From Streptomyces sp. NRRL WC-3742 (GTDB lineage: Bacteria; Actinomycetota; Actinomycetes; Streptomycetales; Streptomycetaceae), in NCBI RefSeq assembly GCF_000720635.1, contig NZ_JOCF01000085.1, positions 1-40,159 on the forward strand: a DNA stretch of 40,159 nt, written 5' to 3'. Position numbers and translations under genes: made by a program. Shown in pieces: positions 8,137 through 15,748 of this stretch. The notes under the pieces were generated by a model. It saw only the letters and a program-made list of their open reading frames with translations. It made no database searches and was not told the origin of the DNA. The stretch's first letter is position 1. Each line of letters starts with the position of its first letter.

Positions 8137-10212
8137 CTACTGGTCGCCGCCCGGCGACGGGTCCGAGGGCGAGGAGCGGCCCTTCTCGTTCCCGCGGGTC
8201 TTCCCCGGGTTCGGCGTTCCCGTGCAGGTGGGCCCGGTCGGCGGGGTGCTCGCGGTGGCGCAGTTGCCGTCGCGCTTGGGCGGGTCGGGGATGTACGTGG
8301 TGGTGAACTGCTGGTCCGGGACGGTCCTGACGGCGTCGCTCATCGCCTTCTGCCAGATCGGCCCGGGGCCGGTGGCGCCGAACACCTCGTCCTGGTGCTC
8401 GCCGCCGATGGTGATGTTGCGCATCGGCACCTTGGTACCGGGGCTGCCCAGCCAGACGGAGCCCACCAGGTTGCCGGTGTAGCCGGTGAACCAGGCCGAC
8501 TTCTTCTCGTCCGAGGTACCGGTCTTGGCGGCGATCTGGCGGCCGTCGTCCAGGTTGAGGTTCTTGGCGGTGCCCTTCTCCGTCACGCCGAGCAACACGG
8601 AGTTGATCACGTCGGCGGTGTGCTCGGACATGACCGACTCGCAGTGCGGGGCCGGCACCTGGACGTCCTTGCCGTCCACCGTGGTGATCCGGCTGATCGC
8701 CAGCGGGGCGCAGTGGGTGCCCCGGGCGGCGAAGGTGGCGTAGGCGTTGGCCATGGTCAGCGGGCTGACCTCCTGGGTGCCCAGGCCCAGGGAGGGCGAC
8801 TCCTCCAGCGGGTCGCCGCTCGCCTTGCCGGTGATGCCCAGCTTGCCGGCCATCTGCTCGACGGCGCAGAGGCCGATCTCCTGCTCCATCTGCACGAAGT
8901 ACGTGTTGACGGAGAGCGCCATCGCCTCCTTCAGCTCGTACGGGCCGACCTCCCGCGCGCTCTCGTTGGGGACGCTGCCCTCCTTCGTGCCCTTCTTGAG
9001 GTTCTTCCAGGTGCCGTGGCAGGTGCTCACCGTCGGCCATTCGAGCCGGTTCGGGGCGTCGTAGCGCTGGGTGGGCGGCAGGCCCGCCTCGAGGGCGGCG
9101 GCGGCCACGACCGGCTTGAAGTTGGAGCCGGGCTGGAAGCCGAGGCCCCCGCCCATCGCCAGGTCGACGTTGTAGTTGACGACGGTCTCGTTCTTCTCCT
9201 TCGCGAGGCCGTACGGGCGGGTCTGCGCCATCGCGAGGATCCTGCCGCTGCCGGGCTCGACCATCGTCATCGCCGCGGAGACCGGGTCGGTGACGAAGAC
9301 CTTGGTGGAGACGGCGTTCTGGGCGGCGGCCTGCTTGTCCGGGTCCAGCGTGGTGTAGATGTTCAGGCCGCCGGTGTTCCACAGCTGCTTGCGCTCGGCG
9401 GAGTTCTTGCCGAAGACCGGGTCCTGCCGGACGATGTGCCGCACGTAGTCGCAGAAGAAGCCCATGCCGGCCTGGGCGGTGATGCAGCCGTTCTGCGGCT
9501 CGCGGTAGCGCAGGCCCAGCGGGGCGGCCTTCGCCTCCTTGGCCTGGTCGGCGGTGAGGTGCTTGTTCTCCACCATCTTGTCGATCACCGTGTCCCGGCG
9601 CTTCTGCGCGGCGACGGGGTGGAGCTTCGGGTCGTACTGGGTGGGGTTCTGCACCAGCCCGGCGAGCGTCGCGGCCTCGGGGACGGTGAGGTCCTTGGCG
9701 TCCTTGCTGAAGTAGCGCTGGGAGGCGGCCTGGATGCCGTACGCCTGGTGGCCGTAGAAGGTGATGTTGAGGTAGTTGGTGAGGATCTGCTCCTTGCTCA
9801 GGTCCTCCTCCAGCTTGATGGCGTACCGCAGTTCCTGGATCTTGCGGCCCAGGGTCTTGCGCTGCGCCTCGCGCACCGCGTCCAGGTCGTCGCCGGCCTT
9901 CTCCACGTTGACGTTCTTCACGTACTGCTGGGTGAGGGTGGAGGCGCCCTGGACGGCCGTGCCGCTCTCCGCGTTCTTGGTGATGGCCCGCAGGACGCCC
10001 TTGAGGTCGACGGCGCCGTGCTCGTAGAAGCGGGCGTCCTCGATGTCCACCTGCGCCTTGCGGACCAGCGGGGACATCTGCTCGGCGGTGAGGACGGTGC
10101 GGTCGCGCTCGTAGACCTTGGCGATCAGGCCGCCCTTGGCGTCGAAGATCTGGGTGGCCTGGGTCAGCGGCGGGGTCTTGAAGTCGTCAGGAGCCGAGGA
10201 ATGTGGCCGCAT
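8137..10212 (-). CDS. Class A penicillin-binding protein, main ORF lacking its membrane anchor
   Basis: A bifunctional peptidoglycan glycosyltransferase/DD-transpeptidase of 691 residues from ATG 10212. The GT51 domain shows IEDARFYEHG (catalytic Glu58) and GASTLTQQYVKN (89-100). The transpeptidase has SNFK (S363-K366), SVN (434-436) and KTGTS (563-567). The C-terminal Pro/Thr-rich tail is usual for Streptomyces PBPs. The conserved extracytoplasmic sequence begins at DDFKTPPLTQ (residue 9), but there is no hydrophobic signal-anchor before it in any start choice, and no good ribosome binding site before ATG 10212. Another frame just upstream carries what looks like the missing cytoplasmic N-terminus (see 10187-10306), so this is probably the body of a gene broken by deletion. 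Confidence 0.8.
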   Translation of the reverse strand: MRPHSSAPDDFKTPPLTQATQIFDAKGGLIAKVYERDRTVLTAEQMSPLVRKAQVDIEDARFYEHGAVDLKGVLRAITKNAESGTAVQGASTLTQQYVKNVNVEKAGDDLDAVREAQRKTLGRKIQELRYAIKLEEDLSKEQILTNYLNITFYGHQAYGIQAASQRYFSKDAKDLTVPEAATLAGLVQNPTQYDPKLHPVAAQKRRDTVIDKMVENKHLTADQAKEAKAAPLGLRYREPQNGCITAQAGMGFFCDYVRHIVRQDPVFGKNSAERKQLWNTGGLNIYTTLDPDKQAAAQNAVSTKVFVTDPVSAAMTMVEPGSGRILAMAQTRPYGLAKEKNETVVNYNVDLAMGGGLGFQPGSNFKPVVAAAALEAGLPPTQRYDAPNRLEWPTVSTCHGTWKNLKKGTKEGSVPNESAREVGPYELKEAMALSVNTYFVQMEQEIGLCAVEQMAGKLGITGKASGDPLEESPSLGLGTQEVSPLTMANAYATFAARGTHCAPLAISRITTVDGKDVQVPAPHCESVMSEHTADVINSVLLGVTEKGTAKNLNLDDGRQIAAKTGTSDEKKSAWFTGYTGNLVGSVWLGSPGTKVPMRNITIGGEHQDEVFGATGPGPIWQKAMSDAVRTVPDQQFTTTYIPDPPKRDGNCATASTPPTGPTCTGTPNPGKTRGNEKGRSSPSDPSPGGDQ

Positions 10213-10306
10213 GGCGGAGGAGCCCGAGCGGGGTTTCGCGTCGCTTGGGGCGCGGCACCCAGGTGTCACCCGGGTCCGGGACGGATATGCGGCTCTTCCG
10301 TGACAT
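10187..10306 (-). CDS. 39-codon ORF: N-terminal fragment of the PBP
   Basis: An ORF of 39 codons, basic, starting MSRKSRIS and ending LLRHAATFLGS before TGA at 10187-10189. It overlaps the PBP main frame by 26 bases in a different frame. A -10-like TAGTGT (10314-10319) lies seven bases before the ATG, and there is no ribosome binding site, which suggests a leaderless start. Its ending matches the place where the PBP transmembrane helix should begin. It could be translated as a short peptide but is best seen as the severed start of the PBP gene. Confidence 0.5.
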   Translation of the reverse strand: MSRKSRISVPDPGDTWVPRPKRRETPLGLLRHAATFLGS

Positions 10307-10313
10307 AGATCGA

Positions 10314-10319
10314 ACACTA
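10314..10319 (-). promoter_or_regulatory. Candidate -10 of the PBP promoter (leaderless)
   Basis: TAGTGT on the minus strand, seven bases before ATG 10306. A transcript starting at the usual distance would begin at or next to the ATG. No convincing -35 was found. Confidence 0.4.
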
Positions 10320-10415
10320 CGGCCGCGATTGCCCTGCGTGGGCAGGCTGTTGGCGAACGATTGTCACAAAATCGCCACAGCTTGGGCCACTTGACCGTGG
10401 CCCGCCAGATGATCA

Positions 10416-10457
10416 CCCCGGGACAAGGGCCGTTCGCCCACAACCCTTGCCCCGGGG
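10416..10457 (-). terminator. Terminator of the TAP-like peptidase gene
   Basis: A 14-bp stem (10416-10429 with 10444-10457), complementary except for one G-U pair on the RNA, with a 14-nt loop. It lies directly after the minus-strand peptidase stop at 10466. Confidence 0.75.
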
Positions 10458-10465
10458 CGGGCGGT

Positions 10466-11965
10466 TCACCCGGCGGGGCAGAACACGTCCGCGGCCGGGC
10501 GACGGCCCGTGACCAGGAAGTCCGTGACCGCCGCGTCACCGCAGGCGTTCCCGTTCGCCCGGTACACGTCGTGCCCGCCGGAGTCCACGGTGACCATCCG
10601 GGCGCGCTCCCCGAAGGCCGCCCGCAGCTTGAGCGCGCCCGCGTACGGCGTGGCCGGGTCGCGCAGGTTCTGCGCCAGCAGGACGTTCGCCGGGCCCCGG
10701 TCCGTCACCCGCACCGCGGGCTCCGCGGGGGCGAACGGCCAGTAGGCGCAGGGCATCACGTTCACCGGCATGCCGGCGGTCAGCGGACGGGCGGCGCGCT
10801 CGGCGGCCACGTCCTTCGCGTACCCGGCCTCGTCGGCCGGCCAGGAGACGTCGTTGCACAGGGTGCCCGCCGAGGCGGCGATGTGGTTCTGGGCGACGGC
10901 CTCCGCCTGCGGGGTCATCACGGCCGGGGCGGGCAGCGGGCGGCGGCCCAGGCCCGCGAGCATCAGCCGGGCGAAGCCGGGGAACTGCTGGTCCGAGTAC
11001 AGGCTCTGGAGCATGGCGCCGCGCAGCACGTTGCCGTTCAGCTCGGCCGGGAGGGCCCCGGGCCAGGGCAGGGGCGTACGGTCCAGGCGGGCGGCGAGGT
11101 CGAGGTAGAGCGGGCGGACCTCCTCGGGGGTGTCGGCGACGCGGTCCGGGTTGCCGGGCGCGGAGGCCCACTTCGCGAAGTCGGGGAAGCGGTCCTCGGC
11201 GCCCGGGCCGAAGGCGGCGAGCCAGTTGCGGCCGACCTTCGCCGGATCCGGGTCGTCGTTGCTGTCCAGCACGACCCGGTCGGTGGTCCTGGCGAACAGG
11301 GTGGACCAGACGGCACCCGCGTAGGTGCCGTAGGAGGTGCCCCAGGCGGAGAGCCGGCGCTCGCCGAGGGCGCGGCGGATGCCGTCGATGTCGCGGGCCT
11401 CGTTGGCGGTGGTGATGCTGCGCAGCACCGGGCCGCCGTTGCGGGCGCAGGCGTCGGCGAAGCGGTGGCCGAGGGCGATGTTCCCGGCGATGGAGCCGTC
11501 CGGGGCGGGGAAGGGGCGCAGCCGGTCGGGCGCGAGGTCCTCGTGGTCGATGCCGCAGGTGACGGGGGTGGAGGCGCCGATGCCGCGCGGGTCGAAGCCG
11601 ACCAGGTCGAAGCGGTCCCTGACCTCCTGCGGCAGGGTGGCGCCCAGGCGGGTCGGGCGGTCGAGGCCCTCCTCGCCGGGGCCGCCGGGGATGAGCAGCA
11701 GCACGCCGTGGCGCTGGTCGGGGCGGGCGGCGCGGACGCGGGAGACGGTGAGGGTGATCTGCTCGCCGTCGGGGTCGGCGTAGTCCAGGGGGACGTGGAC
11801 GGTGGCGCACTGCTGGGGCTGGCCGGGCGCGGCGCCGGGACAGTCCGTCCAGGCGGGGCGGTCCCTGCCCGTCGGGGCGGCGGAGGCGGGGGCGGCGGTG
11901 AGCACGCTGGCGGCGAGGGCGGCGACGGTGGCGGCGGTTGCGATGGTGCGGATGTTCTTCGACAT
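10466..11965 (-). CDS. Secreted alpha/beta-hydrolase, tripeptidyl aminopeptidase (TAP/SlpD-E) family
   Basis: A 499-residue exported serine peptidase. The signal peptide is about 1-29 (basic MSKNIRT, hydrophobic core, ASA cleavage site). The oxyanion segment is PGGPGEEG (93-100), the nucleophile elbow is WGTSYGTYAG (Ser211), the acid is in LRDPATPYAG and the catalytic His is in DSGGHDVY within the C-terminal TAP-like domain. Several paired Cys fit an extracellular protein. Streptomyces relatives remove tripeptides from secreted proteins. The start was placed at ATG 11965 rather than TTG 12010 because it gives a clean signal peptide. There is no strong ribosome binding site. It has its own terminator downstream. 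Confidence 0.92.
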   Translation of the reverse strand: MSKNIRTIATAATVAALAASVLTAAPASAAPTGRDRPAWTDCPGAAPGQPQQCATVHVPLDYADPDGEQITLTVSRVRAARPDQRHGVLLLIPGGPGEEGLDRPTRLGATLPQEVRDRFDLVGFDPRGIGASTPVTCGIDHEDLAPDRLRPFPAPDGSIAGNIALGHRFADACARNGGPVLRSITTANEARDIDGIRRALGERRLSAWGTSYGTYAGAVWSTLFARTTDRVVLDSNDDPDPAKVGRNWLAAFGPGAEDRFPDFAKWASAPGNPDRVADTPEEVRPLYLDLAARLDRTPLPWPGALPAELNGNVLRGAMLQSLYSDQQFPGFARLMLAGLGRRPLPAPAVMTPQAEAVAQNHIAASAGTLCNDVSWPADEAGYAKDVAAERAARPLTAGMPVNVMPCAYWPFAPAEPAVRVTDRGPANVLLAQNLRDPATPYAGALKLRAAFGERARMVTVDSGGHDVYRANGNACGDAAVTDFLVTGRRPAADVFCPAG

Positions 11966-12119
11966 GCCCAGGAGTCTGGTCGGGCAGGCGAGTTGGGGAC
12001 ATCCGGCCAACCGCCCGCCCGATGGTGGGGTTCTCCCCCCGCTCGAGAATGGCCGGATCGGCCCTGATGTCCCCCGTGCGAGAGGCGGGTCGGGCGGGCC
12101 GTCGTCCGTACGGGAGTCG

Positions 12120-12887
12120 TCAGGGGAGGGTGAGGATGCGGGGGCCCTCCTCGGTGATGGCGACGGTGTGCTCGACGTGGGTGGCGCGGCTGCCGTCGGC
12201 GGTGCGCAGCGTCCAGCCGTCCGGGTCGGTGTCGCAGGCGTCGTGGCCGCCGGCGATGAGCATCGGCTCGATGGCGAGGACCAGGCCCGGGCGCAGCGGG
12301 TAACCCCGGCCGGGGCGGCCCTCGTTGGGCAGGTGGGGGTCCTCGTGCATGCGGCGGCCGATGCCGTGCCCGCCGAAGCCCTCGGGCATGCCGTACCGGC
12401 CGCCGCGGGCGACGGTGCCGATGGCGTGGGAGATGTCGCCGAGGCGGTTGCCGACCACGGCGGCGGCGATACCGGCCTCCAGGGCGCGGCGGTTGTCGGC
12501 GATCAGGGCGGTGTCCTCGGCGCGGGCGGTGCCGACGGTGAAGCTGACGGCGGCGTCGCCGGCCCAGCCGTCCAGGAGGGCGCCGCAGTCGATGCTGACC
12601 AGGTCGCCGTCGCGAAGCCGGTAGCCGTCGGGGATGCCGTGCACGACGGCGTCGTTGACGGAGGCGCAGATGACGGCGGGGAAGGGGGCGGGGGCGAAGG
12701 CTGGGCGGTAGCCGAGGAACGGGGAGCCGGCCCCGGCGGCCTTGAGGACGCCGCGTGCCACCTCGTCCAGGTCCAGCAGGCTGACGCCGACGGCAGCGGC
12801 GTCCTCGCAGGCGGCGAGGGCGTTGGCGACGACGCGGCCTGCTTCGCGCATGGCGGCGAGGGCGCTGTCCGACTTGAGTTCGACCAC
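12120..12887 (-). CDS. map: Type I methionine aminopeptidase
   Basis: A 255-residue cytoplasmic metallopeptidase that removes N-terminal Met from nascent proteins. All five dinuclear-metal ligands are present: Asp100, Asp111, His174, Glu207 and Glu239, with the helper His83 and His181. The short N-terminus, without a zinc-finger extension, matches bacterial type Ia. The start is GTG 12887 with GGGAGGT at good spacing. It is not beside ribosomal protein genes, so it is likely a second (accessory) map copy. It is divergent from a small XRE regulator across an 87-bp AT-rich gap holding a palindrome, so the regulator may control it. Confidence 0.93.
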   Translation of the reverse strand: MVELKSDSALAAMREAGRVVANALAACEDAAAVGVSLLDLDEVARGVLKAAGAGSPFLGYRPAFAPAPFPAVICASVNDAVVHGIPDGYRLRDGDLVSIDCGALLDGWAGDAAVSFTVGTARAEDTALIADNRRALEAGIAAAVVGNRLGDISHAIGTVARGGRYGMPEGFGGHGIGRRMHEDPHLPNEGRPGRGYPLRPGLVLAIEPMLIAGGHDACDTDPDGWTLRTADGSRATHVEHTVAITEEGPRILTLP

Positions 12888-12915
12888 GGGGTACCTCCCG
12901 GTAGCTCCAATTCTT

Positions 12916-12925
12916 ATACCGGTAT
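12916..12925. promoter_or_regulatory. Palindrome ATACCGGTAT in the map/XRE intergenic region
   Basis: A perfect 10-bp palindrome inside an AT-rich island (TTCTTATACCGGTATTTATA), 29 bp before the map start and 50 bp before the XRE start. Its composition stands out strongly from the surroundings. It is a likely operator for the adjacent helix-turn-helix protein, perhaps controlling both genes. Confidence 0.55.
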
Positions 12926-12974
12926 TTATATCACGGTCGTGGCGGATGGTCTCGAGCGCCGTACACTCGGCGGC

Positions 12975-13253
12975 ATGGTGAGGACTCCGCTGACCCCCTG
13001 GGAGCGCGAGCGCGGCGAGCGCTTCGGCGCACTGCTGCGCGAGGCGCGTGGCGAGCGCAGCATGGTCGAGGTCGCGGCGGTGGCCGGCATCTCGGCGGAG
13101 ACGCTGCGCAAGATCGAGACCGGACGGGCGCCGACGCCCTCCTTCTTCACCATCGCCGCACTGGCCTACGCCCTCGACCTCTCCCTGGACGAGCTGGCGG
13201 GCGCCTGCGCGCTGCCCGAGGGCGAGGGCGAGGACGAGGCACTCTCGGCCTGA
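12975..13253 (+). CDS. XRE-family helix-turn-helix regulator (92 aa)
   Basis: A 92-residue DNA-binding protein. A basic/acidic N-terminal helix (PWERERGERFGALLREARGE) precedes a classic Cro/CI helix-turn-helix (MVEVAAVAGISAETLRKIETGRAPTPSFFTIAALAYAL, about 30-67), and a short acidic tail ends the protein. ATG 12975 is chosen because -10-like TACACT (12962-12967) lies seven bases upstream and no ribosome binding site is present, which indicates a leaderless mRNA. It is divergent from map. It is followed by a perfect 14-bp terminator shared with the convergent lipoprotein gene. It likely binds the palindrome between the two genes. Confidence 0.88.
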   Translation: MVRTPLTPWERERGERFGALLREARGERSMVEVAAVAGISAETLRKIETGRAPTPSFFTIAALAYALDLSLDELAGACALPEGEGEDEALSA

Positions 13254-13269
13254 GAGCCGGAAACGACGG

Positions 13270-13301
13270 ACGGCCCGCCCGGTGCGTACCGGGCGGGCCG
13301 T
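13270..13301. terminator. Bidirectional hairpin terminator
   Basis: A perfect 14-bp stem (13270-13283 with 13288-13301) and GCGT tetraloop between convergent XRE and solute-binding-protein genes. Confidence 0.9.
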
Positions 13302-13329
13302 GCCGTGCGTGCGGGGAGGCGGGGAGGGG

Positions 13330-14736
13330 TCAGCCCACCGAGCTGTTGTAGCTCTCGATCGCGGGCTGGATCTCCTTGGCCGCGTCGGCGAGGGCCTGCT
13401 TGGCGGACTTGGAGCCCGAGATCGTCTGCTCGATCGCCGTCTCCACGCCCTTGCGCGCCTGCGGCATCACGCCGAGCAGGCAGCCGGCGGTGGCCGGGGT
13501 GGGCTTGGTGGCCTTCAGCTGGTCGATGGCCGCCTGGAACTGCGGGTACTTGGCCACCCACTCCTTGTCCTTGGGGTCGTCCAGGGCCTTCTTGTTGACC
13601 GGGACGTAGCCGGTGCCGGTGTGCCAGGCGGCCTGCTGCTCGGGGGCGGTCAGGAACTTCTCCAGCTCCCAGGCCGCGCGCTTCTCGGCGTCCGAGTGGC
13701 CGGGGCCGCTGATCCACAGCGAGGCGCCGCCGATCACCGGGCCGCCCTGGTCGCCGGCGGCGGTCTTCGGGAAGGCGGCCGTGCCGACCTCGAACTTGGC
13801 GGCCTCCTTGTAGCCGCGCAGCACACCGGTGGACTCCAGGTGCATCGCGACCGTGCCGGCCTTGAACGCGGCCTGGGCGTCGTCGGTGTTGCGGCCGGTG
13901 TTGCTCGCGTAGCCGCCCTTGACCAGGTCGGCCCACCACTGGACGATCTCGGCGCCCTTGTCGGAGTCGAAGGAGACCTTGCCGGCCTTGCTGGTGCGGC
14001 CGTTGTCGTTGTCGCAGTACATGCTGCCGGACTCGGCGAGCAGCTGCTCCACGAACCAGCCGTAGATCGCGGCGCCGAACCCGGCGCGGACGACCTTGCC
14101 GTCGGCGTCCTTCTTGGTGAGCTTCTTGGCCAGCTCGCCCAGCTCGTTCAGGTCCTTGGGAGCCTGCGCCGGGTCGAGGCCCGCCTCCTTGAAGGCGTCC
14201 GCGTTCAGGTACAGCAGCGGCATCGAGGAGTTGAACGGCATCGAGACGAGCTTGCCGCCGGCCGAGTAGTAGTTGCGGATGTTGGGGTCGAGGTCCTCCA
14301 GCGAGTACGTGTCCTTGTCCGCGAACGCCTGGGCGGGGACGGTCTGCTTGGAGTCGATCATGAACCGGGTGCCGATGTCGTACACCTGGGCGATGGACGG
14401 GGTGCCCTTCTGCTGCACCGCGGCCTTGTACTTGGTGACCAGCTCGTCGTACTTGCCCTGGAACTCGGCCTTGACCTCGATCTTGCCCTGGTGGGCGGCG
14501 TTGAACTGGCTGACCAGGCCGTTGAGCACCTCGGCGTTCTTGCCGGTCATCGAGTGCCAGAACTCGACCTTGGTGACACCGGTGGCCGAGTCCAGCGCCT
14601 GCGCGCCGGGCGCCGCGTCGGCGGAGGAGCCGGAACCGGAGCCCGAGTCGGAGGCGTCGGAGCCGCAGGCGGTGATCGCGGTCAGGGACAGGCCGGCCAC
14701 GAGCAGGGCCGCGAGCGCGCGGGCACTCTTCTTCAC
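13330..14736 (-). CDS. UgpB-like ABC transporter solute-binding lipoprotein
   Basis: A 468-residue extracytoplasmic binding protein of carbohydrate ABC importers. A lipobox ITAC (Cys24) follows the signal sequence; a Ser/Gly/Asp-rich linker leads to the SBP_bac_1 fold. The segments VEFWHSMTGKNAEVLNGLV and IAQVYDIGTRFMIDS closely resemble UgpB (sn-glycerol-3-phosphate binding), so a glycerophosphodiester or related sugar-phosphate is the best guess. Start GTG 14736 gives a standard lipoprotein signal. It is the last gene of a minus-strand operon permease-permease-SBP. No ATPase gene is present; in Streptomyces several such importers share the MsiK ATPase. Confidence 0.9.
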   Translation of the reverse strand: MKKSARALAALLVAGLSLTAITACGSDASDSGSGSGSSADAAPGAQALDSATGVTKVEFWHSMTGKNAEVLNGLVSQFNAAHQGKIEVKAEFQGKYDELVTKYKAAVQQKGTPSIAQVYDIGTRFMIDSKQTVPAQAFADKDTYSLEDLDPNIRNYYSAGGKLVSMPFNSSMPLLYLNADAFKEAGLDPAQAPKDLNELGELAKKLTKKDADGKVVRAGFGAAIYGWFVEQLLAESGSMYCDNDNGRTSKAGKVSFDSDKGAEIVQWWADLVKGGYASNTGRNTDDAQAAFKAGTVAMHLESTGVLRGYKEAAKFEVGTAAFPKTAAGDQGGPVIGGASLWISGPGHSDAEKRAAWELEKFLTAPEQQAAWHTGTGYVPVNKKALDDPKDKEWVAKYPQFQAAIDQLKATKPTPATAGCLLGVMPQARKGVETAIEQTISGSKSAKQALADAAKEIQPAIESYNSSVG

Positions 14737-14828
14737 GAGGGTTCTCTTTCCACTCTGGGGTTTGGCTGAGGGCGGATCAGCGGATCGGGGTCGATCAGGA
14801 CGGATCGGGGCGGATCGGGGTGGAACTG

Positions 14829-15671
14829 TCAGCGCACGGCGCCCGCGGTGAGCCCGCGGACGATGAAGCGCTGGCCGAAGACCACCAGCGCAAGGGTGGG
14901 AAGCAGCGAGAGCACCGCGCCGGCCAGGATCAGGCCGGGGTCGGCCATCTCGGAGTCGCGCAGGGAGGTCAGGCCGATCTGCAGCGTCCGCATCTCGGCG
15001 GTGCGGGTGATGATGAGCGGCCAGAAGTACTGGTTCCAGGCGGACAGGAACACGTAGATCGACAGCGCGGCGAGGGCCGGCTTGTTCAGCGGCACGACCA
15101 CCCGCCACAGGAAGCGCCAGTGGCCGGCCCCGTCGATCCGGGCGGCGTCGCGCAGTTCACCGGGCAGCTGCCGGAAGGACTGGCGCAGCATGAAGGTGCC
15201 GAAGCCCGAGGCGAGGAAGGGCAGCACCAGGCCGAAGTAGGTGTTGCCGAAGCCCCAGTCCGACAGCGTCAGGTAGTTGGGGATGATGATGGCCTCCCAC
15301 GGGACCATCAGCGTGGCCAGGAACACCCCGAACACCAGCGCCCGGGCCTTCATCGGCAGGAAGACGAAGGCGTACGCGGCGAGGATCGAGGTGACCAGCT
15401 GGGCGAGCGTGATGATCGTCGCGGTGAGCGCCGAGTTGGCGTACTGGCGCACCAGCGGGATCGCGTCCACGGCGCCGGTGAAGTTGCGCCCGGTGACCTC
15501 GTGCGGGACCAGCGCCGGCGGGTAGCTGGAGAGTTCGGTCGGGCCCATGAAGGCACCGGCGAACGCGTAGTACACCGGGAAGACCACGGTGAGGACGGCG
15601 ACGGCCAGCACCAGGTAGACGACGGCCCGGCCGATCAGGTCGCGCGGGGAGCGCCCGGCTGTCAAACTCAT
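14829..15671 (-). CDS. Carbohydrate ABC transporter permease (UgpE/MalG-like)
   Basis: A 280-residue inner-membrane permease with six predicted helices. The EAA-type loop that docks the ATPase is ELRDAARIDGAGHWRFLWRVVVPL. ATG 15671 is selected because it starts MSLTAGRSPRDLIGRAVVYLVLAV and forms an ATGA overlap with the preceding 26-codon ORF; the longer frame to 15710 belongs to that insert. It pairs with the permease at 15745-16665 to form the translocation pore for the lipoprotein at 13330-14736. Confidence 0.92.
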   Translation of the reverse strand: MSLTAGRSPRDLIGRAVVYLVLAVAVLTVVFPVYYAFAGAFMGPTELSSYPPALVPHEVTGRNFTGAVDAIPLVRQYANSALTATIITLAQLVTSILAAYAFVFLPMKARALVFGVFLATLMVPWEAIIIPNYLTLSDWGFGNTYFGLVLPFLASGFGTFMLRQSFRQLPGELRDAARIDGAGHWRFLWRVVVPLNKPALAALSIYVFLSAWNQYFWPLIITRTAEMRTLQIGLTSLRDSEMADPGLILAGAVLSLLPTLALVVFGQRFIVRGLTAGAVR

Positions 15672-15748
15672 GCGCCCGCCTCGCTTCGCTCGGCAGGGGC
15701 ATTCGCCCACACGCGCCTCTTGATGATTCGCTCACTTCGTTCACTCAT
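15668..15748 (-). CDS. 26-codon ORF coupled between the two permeases (SERSER-type repeat)
   Basis: An ORF of 26 codons starting MSERSERIIKRR and ending PAERSEAGA. Its ATG overlaps the stop of the upstream permease (ATGA, 15745-15748), and its own stop overlaps the ATG of the downstream permease (ATGA, 15668-15671). The peptide is highly charged. The DNA is built from GAGCGAAGCGAGG / GAGTGAACGAAGTGAGCG direct repeats, a pattern I recognise as a frequent short element in Streptomyces-type genomes, often ending in ERSEAGA. It may be a real small protein, or a repeat insert that keeps translational coupling between the permeases. Confidence 0.5.
   Translation of the reverse strand: MSERSERIIKRRVWANAPAERSEAGA

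Larger units (their letters stand above)
8137..10306 (-). pseudogene. Whole PBP locus with internal deletion/frameshift at the signal-anchor
   Basis: Reading from ATG 10306 gives a basic N-terminus (MSRKSRISV, then PKRRETPLGLLRHAATFLG) like the cytoplasmic head of actinomycete class A PBPs. One base after the FLG codons, the frame switches to PDDFKTPPLTQ, the first conserved extracytoplasmic residues. In relatives a stretch of roughly 30 residues with the transmembrane helix lies between these two points. The simplest reading is a deletion that removed the anchor and shifted the frame. A sequencing or assembly error at this point is the alternative. Confidence 0.6.

Noticed and set aside
8395..10308. 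A 637-codon plus-strand open frame antisense to the PBP gene
   Set aside because: Low-complexity Gly/Val/Leu/Arg product typical of the shadow frame of a GC-rich gene; the minus strand has full PBP motifs.
12002..12059. Inverted repeat ATCCGGCCA / TGGCCGGAT upstream of the TAP-like gene
   Set aside because: Arms are 9 bp but 40 bp apart and of ordinary GC-rich composition; likely chance.
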